DNA of 64,000 nt from Ditylenchus dipsaci (taxonomy: Eukaryota > Nematoda > Chromadorea > Rhabditida > Anguinidae), in assembly GCA_004194705.1 (NCBI GenBank), contig SADC01000841.1, positions 372,001-436,000 on the forward strand, written 5' to 3'. Shown here in pieces: positions 34,012-45,900 of the stretch (position 1 is its first letter; each line of letters begins with the position of its first letter). The notes beneath the pieces were generated by a model. That model saw only the letters and a program-made list of their open reading frames with translations, made no database searches and was not told where the DNA came from. The position numbers were made by a program, and so were the translations under genes.

Positions 34012-35133
34012 TAGAGTTGGGTTAGGGGTCATAATCTTTCGCGTAATATTACTAATTCATAATTTTCGGTAATATTTTGGTCATAATCTTTTTTTCGGTC
34101 ATATAATCTTTTATAAAAGGAGCATATCAATCAAAAGGTTGCAGAAAAATGTAAAAAATCGAAAATAAGCGTTGAAAATTGGAATATTTAGCGAAAAAAA
34201 TAAAAAAACACAACGCAAATGTGTAGTTGACAGCATAGAATGTTTTGGCACGCTGTGCGCCGTAAATGAGAATTTTTTTACGTTTGAGTGCGCGGGGGCG
34301 CTATTTTTATTCCGAAAATGTTTGACATTATTTTTTGAATTGACAATTGTTTGCAAAATAAAATTAATTGCGCTAGAAAAAAGGGTTCTTATCGGTTATC
34401 CGCACCCCACTTACTTTTTCCACAAAATAGTCAAGTTACATCATAGAAAATAGAAAATAGGTGGGTGCGGATAACCGATAAGAACCGAAAAAAGTATTTC
34501 TCAACAACTTAATTTGCAGATTAATGGTGAAGGAGCAGTGGCTGGTCAAAATTTGTTAGTCCGATTTACCGATTCCCGATCCCTGCGTTGTCTTTTTGAG
34601 TTTGGTTTATTAAAAAAATAAACCCGAATATTTTTGCAATGAAAAAAAGTGTTCTGCGCGCATTTAAACTTGTGAAATTATCTTTGCCGGCGACAGCTTT
34701 GGTATTTTAAAAAAGAAAATTCTGTACATTGCTAAATGGATAGCTTTATTTACACAAATACGACTTCATACATAGTTTGCTTGGATTAGTTTGCTTGGAC
34801 ATTGAAGCTAATTCATTTATCAAGCAATTAACCAAGCAAAAGTAGTGTAAATAATGACACAAAAATTTCCTGCTTGTTAAAAAAGATGGCTCTACTGGAG
34901 AATGGGTACCGATTTTTTCGCCTTCGTCCCCCTGTTATTTTTTCTATGTTTTTTTTATTATATTTTTCTGTTCGTACCATGGCTAAATATAAAAACATGG
35001 AAAAAAATAACAAGGGCACCAAGGCAAAAATCGGTACCCATTCTCCAGTAGAGCCAAAAAGATTATGACCGATTTTTAATTATCCGGTCATAATTTAGAT
35101 TATGACCGGTGATATTCCCGTTGCCCAACTCTA
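34012..35133. mobile_element. hAT-type transposon, non-autonomous
   Basis: It starts TAGAGTTGGG and ends CCCAACTCTA, a perfect 10-bp inverted repeat. A perfect 8-bp duplication GTTTCGAG flanks it (34004-34011 and 35134-35141). Subterminal ATTATGACC repeats occur at both ends. Two internal inverted repeats are present, near 34385-34495 (GGTTCTTATCGGTTATCCGC) and near 34888-35052 (TGGCTCTACTGGAGAATGGG). No transposase. Confidence 0.9.
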
Positions 35134-35181
35134 GTTTCGAGCAGTTTTTTAAAACAACTTTAAGAAAGATACTCTTTATAG

Positions 35182-35360
35182 TACAGTGGAGTCCCGCTAC
35201 AAAACGACCCCGCTATAACGCAACTCCCAGTATAACGCGACCTTAAGACAAACTTGGTTGGCCGACTAAGTAACTGAATACAGTTAACCCCCAACAAAAC
35301 GCGACCCTGTGACCAGTCTAGCCGACAAAATTACCCTCGGTATTACGCTACTTTGGAGTT
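35182..35360. repeat. Solo pogo-like end
   Basis: TACAGTGGAGTCCCGCTACA is followed by several CTATAACGC/AAAACGCGACC motifs, the typical subterminal signature of pogo/Tigger-type MITEs. I find no matching right end nearby. Confidence 0.5.
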
Positions 35361-35524
35361 TTTTTTGAGAAATAATACCAAATAGAAGCGAAAATACTCT
35401 AGCTTTGATAATTCGGCGTGCAGAATTTAAAATTGTGCACTATAAGGAGAAAAAACTGCAACAACACCTAGTATAACATCTTTTTTTTTAAAATTAAATT
35501 TGCTAAATTAAAATTGAAACTTAA

Positions 35525-37160
35525 ACTGTTTGAGACATAATCTGTAATTTTGAAAATTTTTTATATGAATTTGGAACCGTGTTTTTTTCGATTTTTTACC
35601 GTACATATTATATACCATTAGACTCCAAATATAATACCGAGCAATATGTTCCCAGATGTCAACACCGATTTATCCTGAAATTTTTGAGTTATGGACTTTT
35701 ATAGTGAAGTCATTATTAGAGAACTGCATATGGAATGCAGCTCGAGGTATCTGGAGCTCTGAAGTTGGAAAGTCAGATAAATTTCTGTCAGAATTGCCCA
35801 AGGGTGACCAAGACGAATATTATCAAAATTACACGATCACAACCTAAAATTTTGACACCAGATTCGTGTTCAGCTCAGTCAGTTTGCATGTGAAACTGCT
35901 CTTCAAATTAAAAATTCAGTGTCAAATTTCAAATTAGCCTCAAGACAAAGTGATGCTTTTTTCGCTAAATCAAATGTTTTTTGTCTTGAGAGGAATTTCC
36001 AATTTGACACCAGTGTTTTCAAAAATGAGAGTGAGAATGACAGAATGAGAATAGGAATCGTCTCACAATGATAATGAGAGTGAGAATCATTCTCATTATC
36101 ATTCTCTAATCTCATTCTCATTTTGAAACAATTCTCATTCGCATTCTCACTCTCATATCATTGTGAATCTCATTCTGATTTTCCTAACTGTTCAACTAAC
36201 TGTATCCGAACGAGTCAATTGATTTGATGAAAGGAGTAGTATTTTGTTCACAATCAATAAAATCTGAGTCTATGTTAACTATTTTTAGATTAATTGACTC
36301 TAGCCCTTATTCTACTGAACTCTAAGCATCCGAACCACTTTAAACAAACTTTTACTACCCTGAAAACCGCGAACTATCCCAGAACTCCTCGACCTACCGC
36401 GACCACGAAACTAAGAGTGGGTACTTCTGGTCGAGGTGGATATCCAGCTGGATAATCTAAAAAAAATTTCATTAAAAGTGACTAACAAACCATTTTTCCC
36501 GACCTAAACTCCTGTAAAAAATGAGGTTTGTCAGAACTAAAATTGCGATTTCACCCACCTAAACCCCCAACCAGAGCTGGTCATAGGTTAAGGTGGACAT
36601 CAACATAGATGGCAAACAAACCTTATGTTCCGACGTAGACTTATGAAAGAAATTGAGTTTGAAAAGACCGAATTTGCGATTTTACCTATCTTAACCCCAA
36701 GACCCGGGTAATTACCCGCTTTATCCACTTGGATATCCTGGAAATAACATTTAGTGAAATCAAAAAGGTTATGCTGTCTAACGTACACTCGTGTGGGTGA
36801 TTATGTTTGTAAAAATGAGAATGAGATTAGAGAATGATTATAATGAGAATGATCCTCTCTCTCATTATCATGCTCTAATCTAATTATCATCCTGCAAAAT
36901 TCTCACTCTCATTCTCAGTCTCATTGTTAGGGTTGTCGAGCTTTCGAAATTTTCTGTTCGAAAGGTCGAATTTTTAGGTCGAAAAAAATGACTTCACTAT
37001 AGAAAGCCATAACTCAAACGTTTTAGAATAAATCGGTGTTGACATCTGGGAACATATTGCTTAGCGTTAAATTAAGAGTCGAATGATACATAAAATGCTC
37101 GATAAGAAAAAGTCGAAAAACACGGTGCCACGAAAACCTTGAAAATTACAGATTATGTCC
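35525..37160. mobile_element. Element with about 190-bp terminal inverted repeats
   Basis: The left arm (about 35525-35710) and right arm (about 36980-37160) are inverted. CATAATCTGTAATTTT and CCAGATGTCAACACCGATTT on the left face AAAATTACAGATTATG and AAATCGGTGTTGACATCTGG on the right. The interior has a hairpin (about 35855-36015) related to 6208-6336, GAGAATGAGAAT-type low complexity (36020-36180, 36810-36925) and CAGGTGGATATCC-type repeats. Confidence 0.65.
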
Positions 37161-37165
37161 CTTAA

Positions 37166-37396
37166 ATGACCATGGCCACATGTTCTGGATTGTCATCGCC
37201 AATTCAAAAATTTTCGCCTAATCATTGAACTTCTGTACGGAGTTTTCAGCTTGGTTTCTAACAAAACAAGGTTTAGAATTTAATTTTAGGTTAGTTTTGT
37301 TGGAAACCAAGTTGAAAAATCCGTTCAAAAGTTGAATGATTAGGAAAATTTTTGAATTGACGGGGGACAATCGCGGACGTAGACGGGCATGGCCCT
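37166..37396. mobile_element. TTAA-flanked palindromic MITE, family A copy 3
   Basis: ATGACCATGGCCAC at the left is mirrored imperfectly by GGGCATGGCCCT at the right, with TTAA at 37162-37165 and 37397-37400. The shared core is CTTCTGTACGGAGTTTTCAG and CTTGGTTTCTAACAAAAC. Confidence 0.8.
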
Positions 37397-37400
37397 TTAA

Positions 37401-40400
37401 AATTTAATTTAAACTTTTTGTTTGAAATTAAAATTGTTTGAGGTAAATTGGAAGATTAAACTAAACTAAATTAAACTGTTATTGTATTTGTTTGGAATAA
37501 TAGGTTTGAGCTCTAACAAATTAAAAATCGAACAAAAGCAGTTTGATTGGTGGAAAAGCTCGAAACAATCTTATTTTGATTTACCCAATATGAACTTCCA
37601 TTTTTCTACAGCAATTTGTGGCGAAACTTAAACCCCGTGCAAGTTATTTTTTGATTGTTAGTGTTGTTAGTGATTTATGGATGCTCCTATGATATAATCA
37701 CTTTTTTATTTTCTCGCCAGTGAGCCCTCAAAAGCGTGGCCGAGGGGGGGGGTAGGTCGTTTTATCGTAGTAGCGCTGATTCATGTCTTAAATATGTGTG
37801 GACATTTCAACTCCAAGTCCTAGGCTGAAAAGTTAGTGATAAGTGAAACGTTCGAATGAAAATAAATATAAAAAAGAGATGACGAAATTCTTTTTTTTCG
37901 ACTATTCAGTCTTTGGACATACAAGGCTATTATTTATTGTGCTTGACATATCCCTTGGGTTGACTAGCCAACAAAATTGTTTGGTGGCTAGTGGATTGAC
38001 GAGCCACTGCTACCAGGACAGCAATGATCGTTTTTTGGTGCTTTGGCCGATGACTAGCCGGTCCTTCACCAATTTGGCTGTCTTTTTTAGCTATACTGCT
38101 GCCGCTGTTTGATGAGTGAGCTAGTGGCCAAGTCTGTTGGAAGAATGGAGATAGGGCCACAAACAACTAATCCAATTGTTTTGCCGAAGGCCAATTTTAG
38201 TTGCTGCAGATGTAAGTGGGGCAGGGAAATGCAAAAAAAAGAAACTATTGATATAAAACCATGATTCTCATCTGTACTTTATTTGAAGATTTGTATTTTA
38301 TTTAGAACCACTAATCTTGAGAACTTTTGAAATTATGGGTCAAAATGTTTATTTTTGTGCTCGAAACTTGAAGGTGCATACTCGCCTAAGGCCAAATTTG
38401 TCCCGCCAATTCAAGTGGTGAATCTGGATGTCCACCTGAGGCAATTTTTCTATTATTTTTTTGCTGTAAAAAGCTTTTTCGTGCACTAAAGCAGTTTTAC
38501 CATAACTCAAAAAATACCCTACCAAATGGCATTTTATTATTATTAAACCTTCTTTATAATGCTCGAATTAATGCAAAAAGCAGGTTTTGGAACCCGAAAA
38601 GCATAAAAAAATAACTTCACACCAAATGGACGACTACTTCGTTTGGTTGGTGCATGGATAGTCCAGTAGGTTTGGGGCTGGGTTTTAGAAAAAAGATTTT
38701 AATTATAAGAGTTCTTCAAGAGACAAAAATAATAATTTGAAAATTTTTGCGGGTGAATTTACCGGCGGGTGAATTTACCAGCGGGTGGATTTACCTAGAG
38801 CCTAATTTTACACTTAACACGATGGCTGAAAAATTTTTCAAAGTTTTTCAACCACCCATATTTGAGCAAAATATGTGTGATACTTGCTCAAATGAATGCA
38901 GACACTAGGTCCATAATATCTCAAAATGCAGGGCTTGATTGGGGCTATCCGTTGCGCACAAACTTTTATCTGAGTGGTGATTACTCTGTTGTATTTTGCT
39001 CAAACTCTAGGTAATTGGGAATATGTTAAAATTAACTACGTTAAAATGCTGTTTTACCCGTTGAAAGCCGTTCATGTATGTAAGCGCTTTTCAAATTATT
39101 TTAAAATTTTTGAAAAATGGGCTAAAGTTTAAAAAGTTGTCATTTTATTAATCGTTAAATAAAGAGAGAAACCGGTGCTTTCACTTATTTCTTTTTACTT
39201 ATCCATCGTAAGTTATGTTGAATTTTGCAGTCCGATTTCTAAGTTAAAAAAGAGTTTAAACCTAAGTATTTTTAAAAGCGAACTGTGCTCGAAAGTGGAA
39301 AAAGTAAAAACTCATAAAAAATTTTTGTTGATAAAAAATTTAAAAAAATCTTTTTCGTAATAAATTTAAGGTTAAAATAAATTGGGGGGGGGGGGGAGGA
39401 GTTGCACACCGAATACCGAATATTTTGAACTTTCAGGTTCAAATTGATTAAACTCTGGTGATAATCCTCGAACTTCTACTATGCCTGTCTACTTTCTACG
39501 GATCGTGGAAGCATGTAATGTTCCCTCAAAAGAAATCAGAACCAGTATGAACTCGTTCAAAAACTGCGGCATCAGGAATGCAAAGAATGGAACTGAAGAT
39601 GACTAAATTCATTGTTTTAAGCAGGATAGTGTCAAATGGTCATCATGTATTTCACAAAAGAATAGGCGAAACTCCTGCAAAAAATAAATTTGAAAAAAAG
39701 ACGAAGAAAATGAAACTGATAGACATACTTCCTTAGAATAATATTAATATTGTCTTCGTATACGATTTTTCTATTTGATATGTATATCAAAAAATTTCGT
39801 GATGAAATTGGATTGAGATGAAAAACTAAGCCCTAAGTCTCTCTTTTCCCCTTACTCCAATAAGGCCCCACTCTTCAGTGGGGAAGGGTTTGAAAAATAA
39901 GGCCCCATGGGCCTTATTAGAATAAATACGGTATATCCTTTGGTTTTCATTTGTTGCTCATCTACCCATTTAAGCAGTGCTGTGAATTCTAAAATAACCC
40001 GCACTAGCACTGTTTTACAGAATTATTTTACCAATTCTTTTACCTAATTCGCACTGGCACCTGCTTTTTGACCCAACTCACATCACCAGCTATGGGCAAA
40101 GAATTTTTAGTGAAGCGAGACTTAAATAAAAAAAGTATTCTTATCAACAATATCGACCATAAATAATAATACCTTACAAAAAACTGTTTGCAATATCACA
40201 AAAACAATGGTATAGAATGCAGACAATTTATTCTGTGGAATTTTTTCCCTTAATACAATTAAAATTTGTTTTGTATCATTTAGTCATAGAGTACTCAAAA
40301 TTTTCTTAGATTATAAGTTTGTTTGTCAGTCACTTGCTTGTATAAAATATTTTATATGCATTCATCGTTAAGTTCGTTTTTCTCAGTCAAATAGAGGGTT

Positions 40401-42972
40401 CTGAGTTGACATTCAAGCATAACCTCTGAGCAGTCTCTACTTCAAGAACACCAAAGACATTTAAAAAACAATTTATGGGTGATAAATTATTTTAAGGGAG
40501 ATCTTCGTAACAAATAAAAACAAACACAAATTTTTTACCTTTTCGTGCATTTTTCGTATTTTAATTAAAAAGTGATAATATTTTTTGAGAAGCCAGCTTT
40601 CCTCGCAGCACTTCTAGACTAATCAACCACTTGAAAACTTTGTTCGTGACATAAGCAATTAAGCTTTTCAACCTATCTCTTCAAAAATCAACTAAGCTTT
40701 ACACTTGAAGTCTGTAAAATAAACAGACACTTCACTCATTCTTTGTTTTACTTGTTTTATTTTTGTTTCAAAAAAATGCTTCAGAGCTGTTATCATTTGA
40801 TGAGTATTTTTTTTGAGTATTGACCCTCACTCACTTCATTTTTTCGTACAAAACATAAATATGTTCTTCATAGCCAAAATTATATCTGTAGATTTGCAAA
40901 AAATAAATTTATAACTAAAATTCAAAAATCATAACTTTTTGTCTTTATTTGTTTGATTTTATTAGCCAATAAATTTGAAACTTTTTCTCAGATTCTCAAT
41001 TGTTGGAGCTTTTCAGAAACTACTAGATAAACGGCAGCTTGGCTTAAAAATGTTAAAGTGTCATTTTTTGAAGTGTCATTTACAAGTGTCATTTTTTAAA
41101 TTTACAATTGAAATTTGGTTAATACACTTAAAAATTTAGCCACTGAGTGGTTTAAAATTATGAAAAAAAATCTTAAAGCTCAATGTGAACTAATGGGTGC
41201 GGATAAAGTTTGGAACAGGTTTTTAAAGCCGTATATTTCATCTTTTTAACTGTAAAACCTGATATCTTTTAATATTGTATACCTGTTTTTTCTCTTTTAA
41301 TAATATGGCAAGCTTATTTGAAATATTTATTCTAAATATTCTTTATTTGGCTTGAAACACATGTGATTTTACATATGCGTTCATTTTGAGATATTTACAA
41401 GCATTTTCATCAATTCAAGTGATCAAAAGTTTAATTCAGGACTGACAACATTTTAGCGCAGTTCAAGAGCTGCAAGACCTATTTTACAGAATTTTTTTTC
41501 GAAAGTCTAACTGTTAAGATTTGGCTTTTTGAAAAAAAATGATTTCTCTAAAAATAAGAAAAATTGTAAAAAAGTGGAAAAACTTGAATTTTTGTTATTT
41601 TTTCAGATAAATCAATTTTTACAAAAATACAACTCTCCATTCTGACACTGTATTCGTGTTCAGCGTGGTCAATTTGCTTAAAAAATTACTCTTAAAAATT
41701 AAAAGGTGCTGTCAAATTTCGAATTTCGCCCAAGACATTAAATATTTAATTTTCGAAATTTGAACATTTATTGTCTTGAGCAGTATTCGAAATGTGACAT
41801 CACCCTTTGATTTTTAAGAGTAAAGTAAAGTAAATTTTTCGAATTTTGGTCATTTTTTCAAGAAATTGATTTTTTCCAAAAGACCATATCTCAACACTCA
41901 GATTTTCAAAAATCATTGTGTAATATAAGTTTTGTAGCTCTTGAGCTGCGCTACAACATGGTGATGAAATTTTGTAGGGACGCTCAAAATTCAAGAAAAC
42001 ATTTGACCAGTTAAAGAGATGAAAACGCTGGTAAATTTCTTGAAATGACCACACAAGTGTTTGGAGCCAAATGGTGACTTATCCAAAATAGTCAGGCTAA
42101 AAGCAATATGCCATTTGGAAGAGGAGATTCAGGGCTACAAAACCTATTGTTTGGATTTTGTTATAAGAGAAATTTTTGTTTTGCAAAATGGGTTAAAAAC
42201 ACCAGTTAAGAGTAATTTCATAAGCAAAGCGACCACGCTGAACGAATACAGTGTCATTATGGAGAGTTTTTGATAGCAGAAAAAAAGTTACGAGAAATTT
42301 ATGTTGCAACTTAAATTTTTTTTGTATCTTTATTTTAATTTTATTTTATTAATTTTGTACATTTTGTCACAATTTATTGACTTTTGCCTTTTTTAGGGCC
42401 AAAGTAAAATCAGATTCTGACAATTGTCTTTCTTTTGAGCATTAAACTACATATCGTTCCTACACAAAGTTATGGCTTGTATAGATTCAGGATAGAAGAT
42501 TTTCAAAATCCCTGCCCAAACAAATAAGTATTGATTTACCTTAACTATTCAAATCAAAATAGCCTATGCTTATCATCAGTTGAAAGTTTGTTTGACAATC
42601 ATGGCGCACCACTTGAAAACATGTGGTTATCCACCTGGGTTCTGACCATGCACAATTTGTTACCTTCGGGCCCCTTTTCCTTACATAACCCGTCATTGAA
42701 GCGGAAAGGACCCGTACCACCGTGTTAAGCACATACTTCTCTATCAACATGCATGTTGGGCGCACCAGGCCTTGCGGTGATAAACAGAATTGTAAAATAT
42801 TTCACATAAGCTTACTTTACTATTAAAAAGAGGAAGAACAAGGCTACAATATCATACAAAAGATATCAGATATGACAGTTAAAAAGATGAAATATAAGGA
42901 TTTGAAAATTCGTTCCGAACTTTTTCCGCATCCGTTATAATGAAAAATGTTTTCATATTGTAGTTAGTGGCT
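37401..42972. other. Long gene-free stretch of degraded repeats
   Basis: It holds a CAAATGGACGACTACTTCG repeat copy (about 38390-38660) matching the centre of the 11677-14176 palindrome, a 13-nt G homopolymer (39384-39396), and a TACGGTA-type MITE end (about 39845-39935). It also has an hAT-like end (CAGTGCTGTGAATTC, about 39976) and a hairpin of the 6208 family (about 41645-41815). A less AT-rich patch at 42600-42780 has partly open frames on both strands, but no gene is identifiable. Confidence 0.5.
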
Positions 42973-45900
42973 ATGTTTGCTCCACAAGGAAGTGTGCCCA
43001 AGACTATCGCTGTATTAGCTGCTACCGCGTCTTTAACTAATTTTTTAGTAAGTTTTCACGATGAGATCTTTATCAAAAATTGGATTTCAGGAAGGGTAAC
43101 AAGCTTTTGGATGACTGATTAACAAATTATGTTTGATCTCACAGGTATTCTTCTTCCTATCCCAATACTGCTGGCAACTCTTTCCAACTATTTATCAATG
43201 CTTCTTACGTTGAACGCAACAGTGGACACGGACTTAGTCATTGGGCCTTTGTATGGTTTTGGAGGTAGAAACTTTTGGAAGGGGTGTGGCGGTGGTGTTA
43301 AACCAAGTAGGCAACAGTTGTGGCAGTGAACAAAAATTTATTCAAATATCATTTTTCGGGGTATCCAGTAATATTTAGGGGTTGTTCACCTTTTAAGCAG
43401 AAAATTAAATTTTACAAAAAACAGTTATTTTTGTAGTTGTCATTTGTATCTAAAAACATGTCAAGTTACGTGAACCACATAACTGACCGGCAGGACCCAG
43501 GGGCTGGTCATGTCAAAGTGTGGCACACATATAAAATCCAACTAAATTCAGTCTTCTGCTGAACATCTGGTTTGTTGGCTACTTGCTTGGCACTTTTTTG
43601 ACTCCTTATATGACGGATACTTATGGAAGGAGATGTGAGTTGTGTCCTATTGCAATTCTTGGTGTCTTGCTTCGTAAAATAATGTGTATTTAAAGGTTTC
43701 AGCAGCATTATTATTGGCTAATACTGTTTCTTTGGTAAGTGTTTCTTTTTTCACAAATATTTATCAAATTTTTTATAAAGGTTGGAACATTGTTATCAGT
43801 ACTTAGTATTTCTGTCCGTTGTCCTGAACTGTTAATATTTGGCAGAGCTGTTGGAGCTGCAGGTAATCTATACAGTAACATTAAAATAAAAAATGACAGC
43901 AAAAGGAAGTTATTACAGGCAGCGGTCTGTCTTTTGGGTCTTTAATACTTTTTCTGCAGGTTTTTTACTTCTAATCAGACTTGTTAAACAACCATTTATA
44001 AAATATATTGGATATTAAGGAAGCTGCTCCAACATCTCTTCGAGGAACGTGTTCTTTTTTGAGTGAGGTCTCATATATTGCTGTAAATGTCAGTCATCAC
44101 TTCAAAGTTTCACAAAAATTACATTAATTTTTAGGTTATTGGAATGGGAATGGGCATGGACATAGTTCTTGGCAAAAATTTAATCGCTTTAATTGGCAAG
44201 ATTTTTTGACCGAAGGTTCTATTTTCGTTCAAAAATTCGGTTTAGGAGTTGGAATAATACCTGGAATGCTGTCTGTTTTGATAATGATTCCTATGAAAGA
44301 ATCTCCTAAATATTTGCTGATTAAAAGAAATGACCGGAAGGCAGCTATGGAGGCCTTAATTTTTTTCAGAGGTTCATAAATACACATACCTAGTGAAAGC
44401 TTTGATCAATTTCAGGAGATAACATCAATAATAATGCAATCTTAGAAGAAATGCTGCTAGAATCTAATAGTTGCAAAATAGACCTGCCATTGACTCAGGC
44501 TGTTAGAGAAATTTTTAGGCAACCATACCTGAGAAAAGCGATGACTATTGGTATATTGGCGCTTCAGGTAACTTATTGTGAAAATATGAAAAAATAAAAA
44601 GTAATTTGTTAAAGTTTTAGATTGTAGTTGGAATATGGCCAATAATTTATTTGTCCACCGAGCTGTTGGAAGCTCACTTTGAAACCGAATTTGCTCAGGT
44701 AAATTTTTTTGAAATATTCTCATTGTTGTTTTTGCAATATGTGTATCTTAGTACTCTTCCTTTGCTTTTATAAGCGCTAACTTTATCGCAAGTCTGATAG
44801 GGATGTGTGCGGTGGAAAAGTAGGTGCTTGTTAGTTTGTTTTCCAATATTAATGTCAAAATTTTTAATCTAGGTTTGGTCGGCGTCCCATGGTGATTTTC
44901 TCTTTGAAAATTAATAACAGTAAAAAAGTTAGATATACCAGAAGTATTTAAATTTTTTAGTTTCAAGCCGTTTTTTCTTCTAGAAAAATCAAAATAACCG
45001 GTTTGAGATGTAACCGAATTATTGTACTACTGACCGAAATTCATAGATGACTTAGAAAAAGGGACCAAACCCACCCATATATTTATTATCCCCTGACCAT
45101 ACGGCTACGGTATACCAACGACCGGGTACATATTATGACCGAGTACAACGACCGGGTACAGTGCCAAATTTTGCCTTGGTCCCCCTGTTAATTTTTTAAA
45201 ATTTTTTTCGATTTTTTTTTTTTGCGCACTTAGACTTAGGCTTAGGCAAGGGTAGGCCAGCGACCGTGTGATTTAAGCATACTTTTTTAACTTTTACAAG
45301 AAAAGTGTACCCGGCCGTTGTACCCGGTCATAATGTGTACCCAGTCGTAGGGCAGTCTACGGCTACAGTCCAACGTCGGTTATCTGGCACCCTGAGGCCA
45401 GTCTCCTGGGTGCCAGATAACTGACGTTCAACTGCTATAAGTTTTCAACCCATAAAGAGTTTAGAAAATCGTAGTTATGCTAGTATTTTTAGGCTGTTTA
45501 AGATTAGCTTTGAATCTTTTTAACCTTTTTACAGTTAACTGTAAATTAAAATCAATTATGCTCGAAAAAAATAGCCAGATTTTAGTGTCCTACTTTTCTT
45601 TTTATTCTAAAATTTAAAAGTTGAAACTTATTCTTCAAAAAATACAGGATTGCCAAAAAAAATAGTCAGATTTAAAATAGCCATAACTGTTCTTCATGGT
45701 GCGATTTTGTCTTCTTTGTTGTGACAATTCCATAATACTGAAAGGGAGAGTCAAAGCTGTTAAGGAAATAGTCTCGACACGAAAGGATTTATCCAAGTTT
45801 TTTGTTTTTCAAATGTGTTTTTAAGCCATATGTTATCGACAAATCGGTGTTGCGATCTGAGACAAACTTGTGCAGAATTAAAAGTTGGGTTAGCATCATC

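Noticed and set aside
37843..38166. Overlapping open frames on both strands
   Set aside because: Tandem CTAGCCA-type repeats keep both strands open. There are no splice signals and no recognisable family.
42531..42765. Possible upstream exon of the transporter or separate gene
   Set aside because: It is less AT-rich than its surroundings, but both strands are open, neither resembles a transporter N-terminus, and no splice site links it to 42973.
43960..44019. Alternative reading of exon 8 with coding sequence starting at TTTTCTGCAG|GTTTTTTAC
   Set aside because: It forces an unusually short 37-nt intron and loses conserved residues. The acceptor at 43918 gives SGLSFGSLILFLQ joined to EAAPTSLRG in phase.
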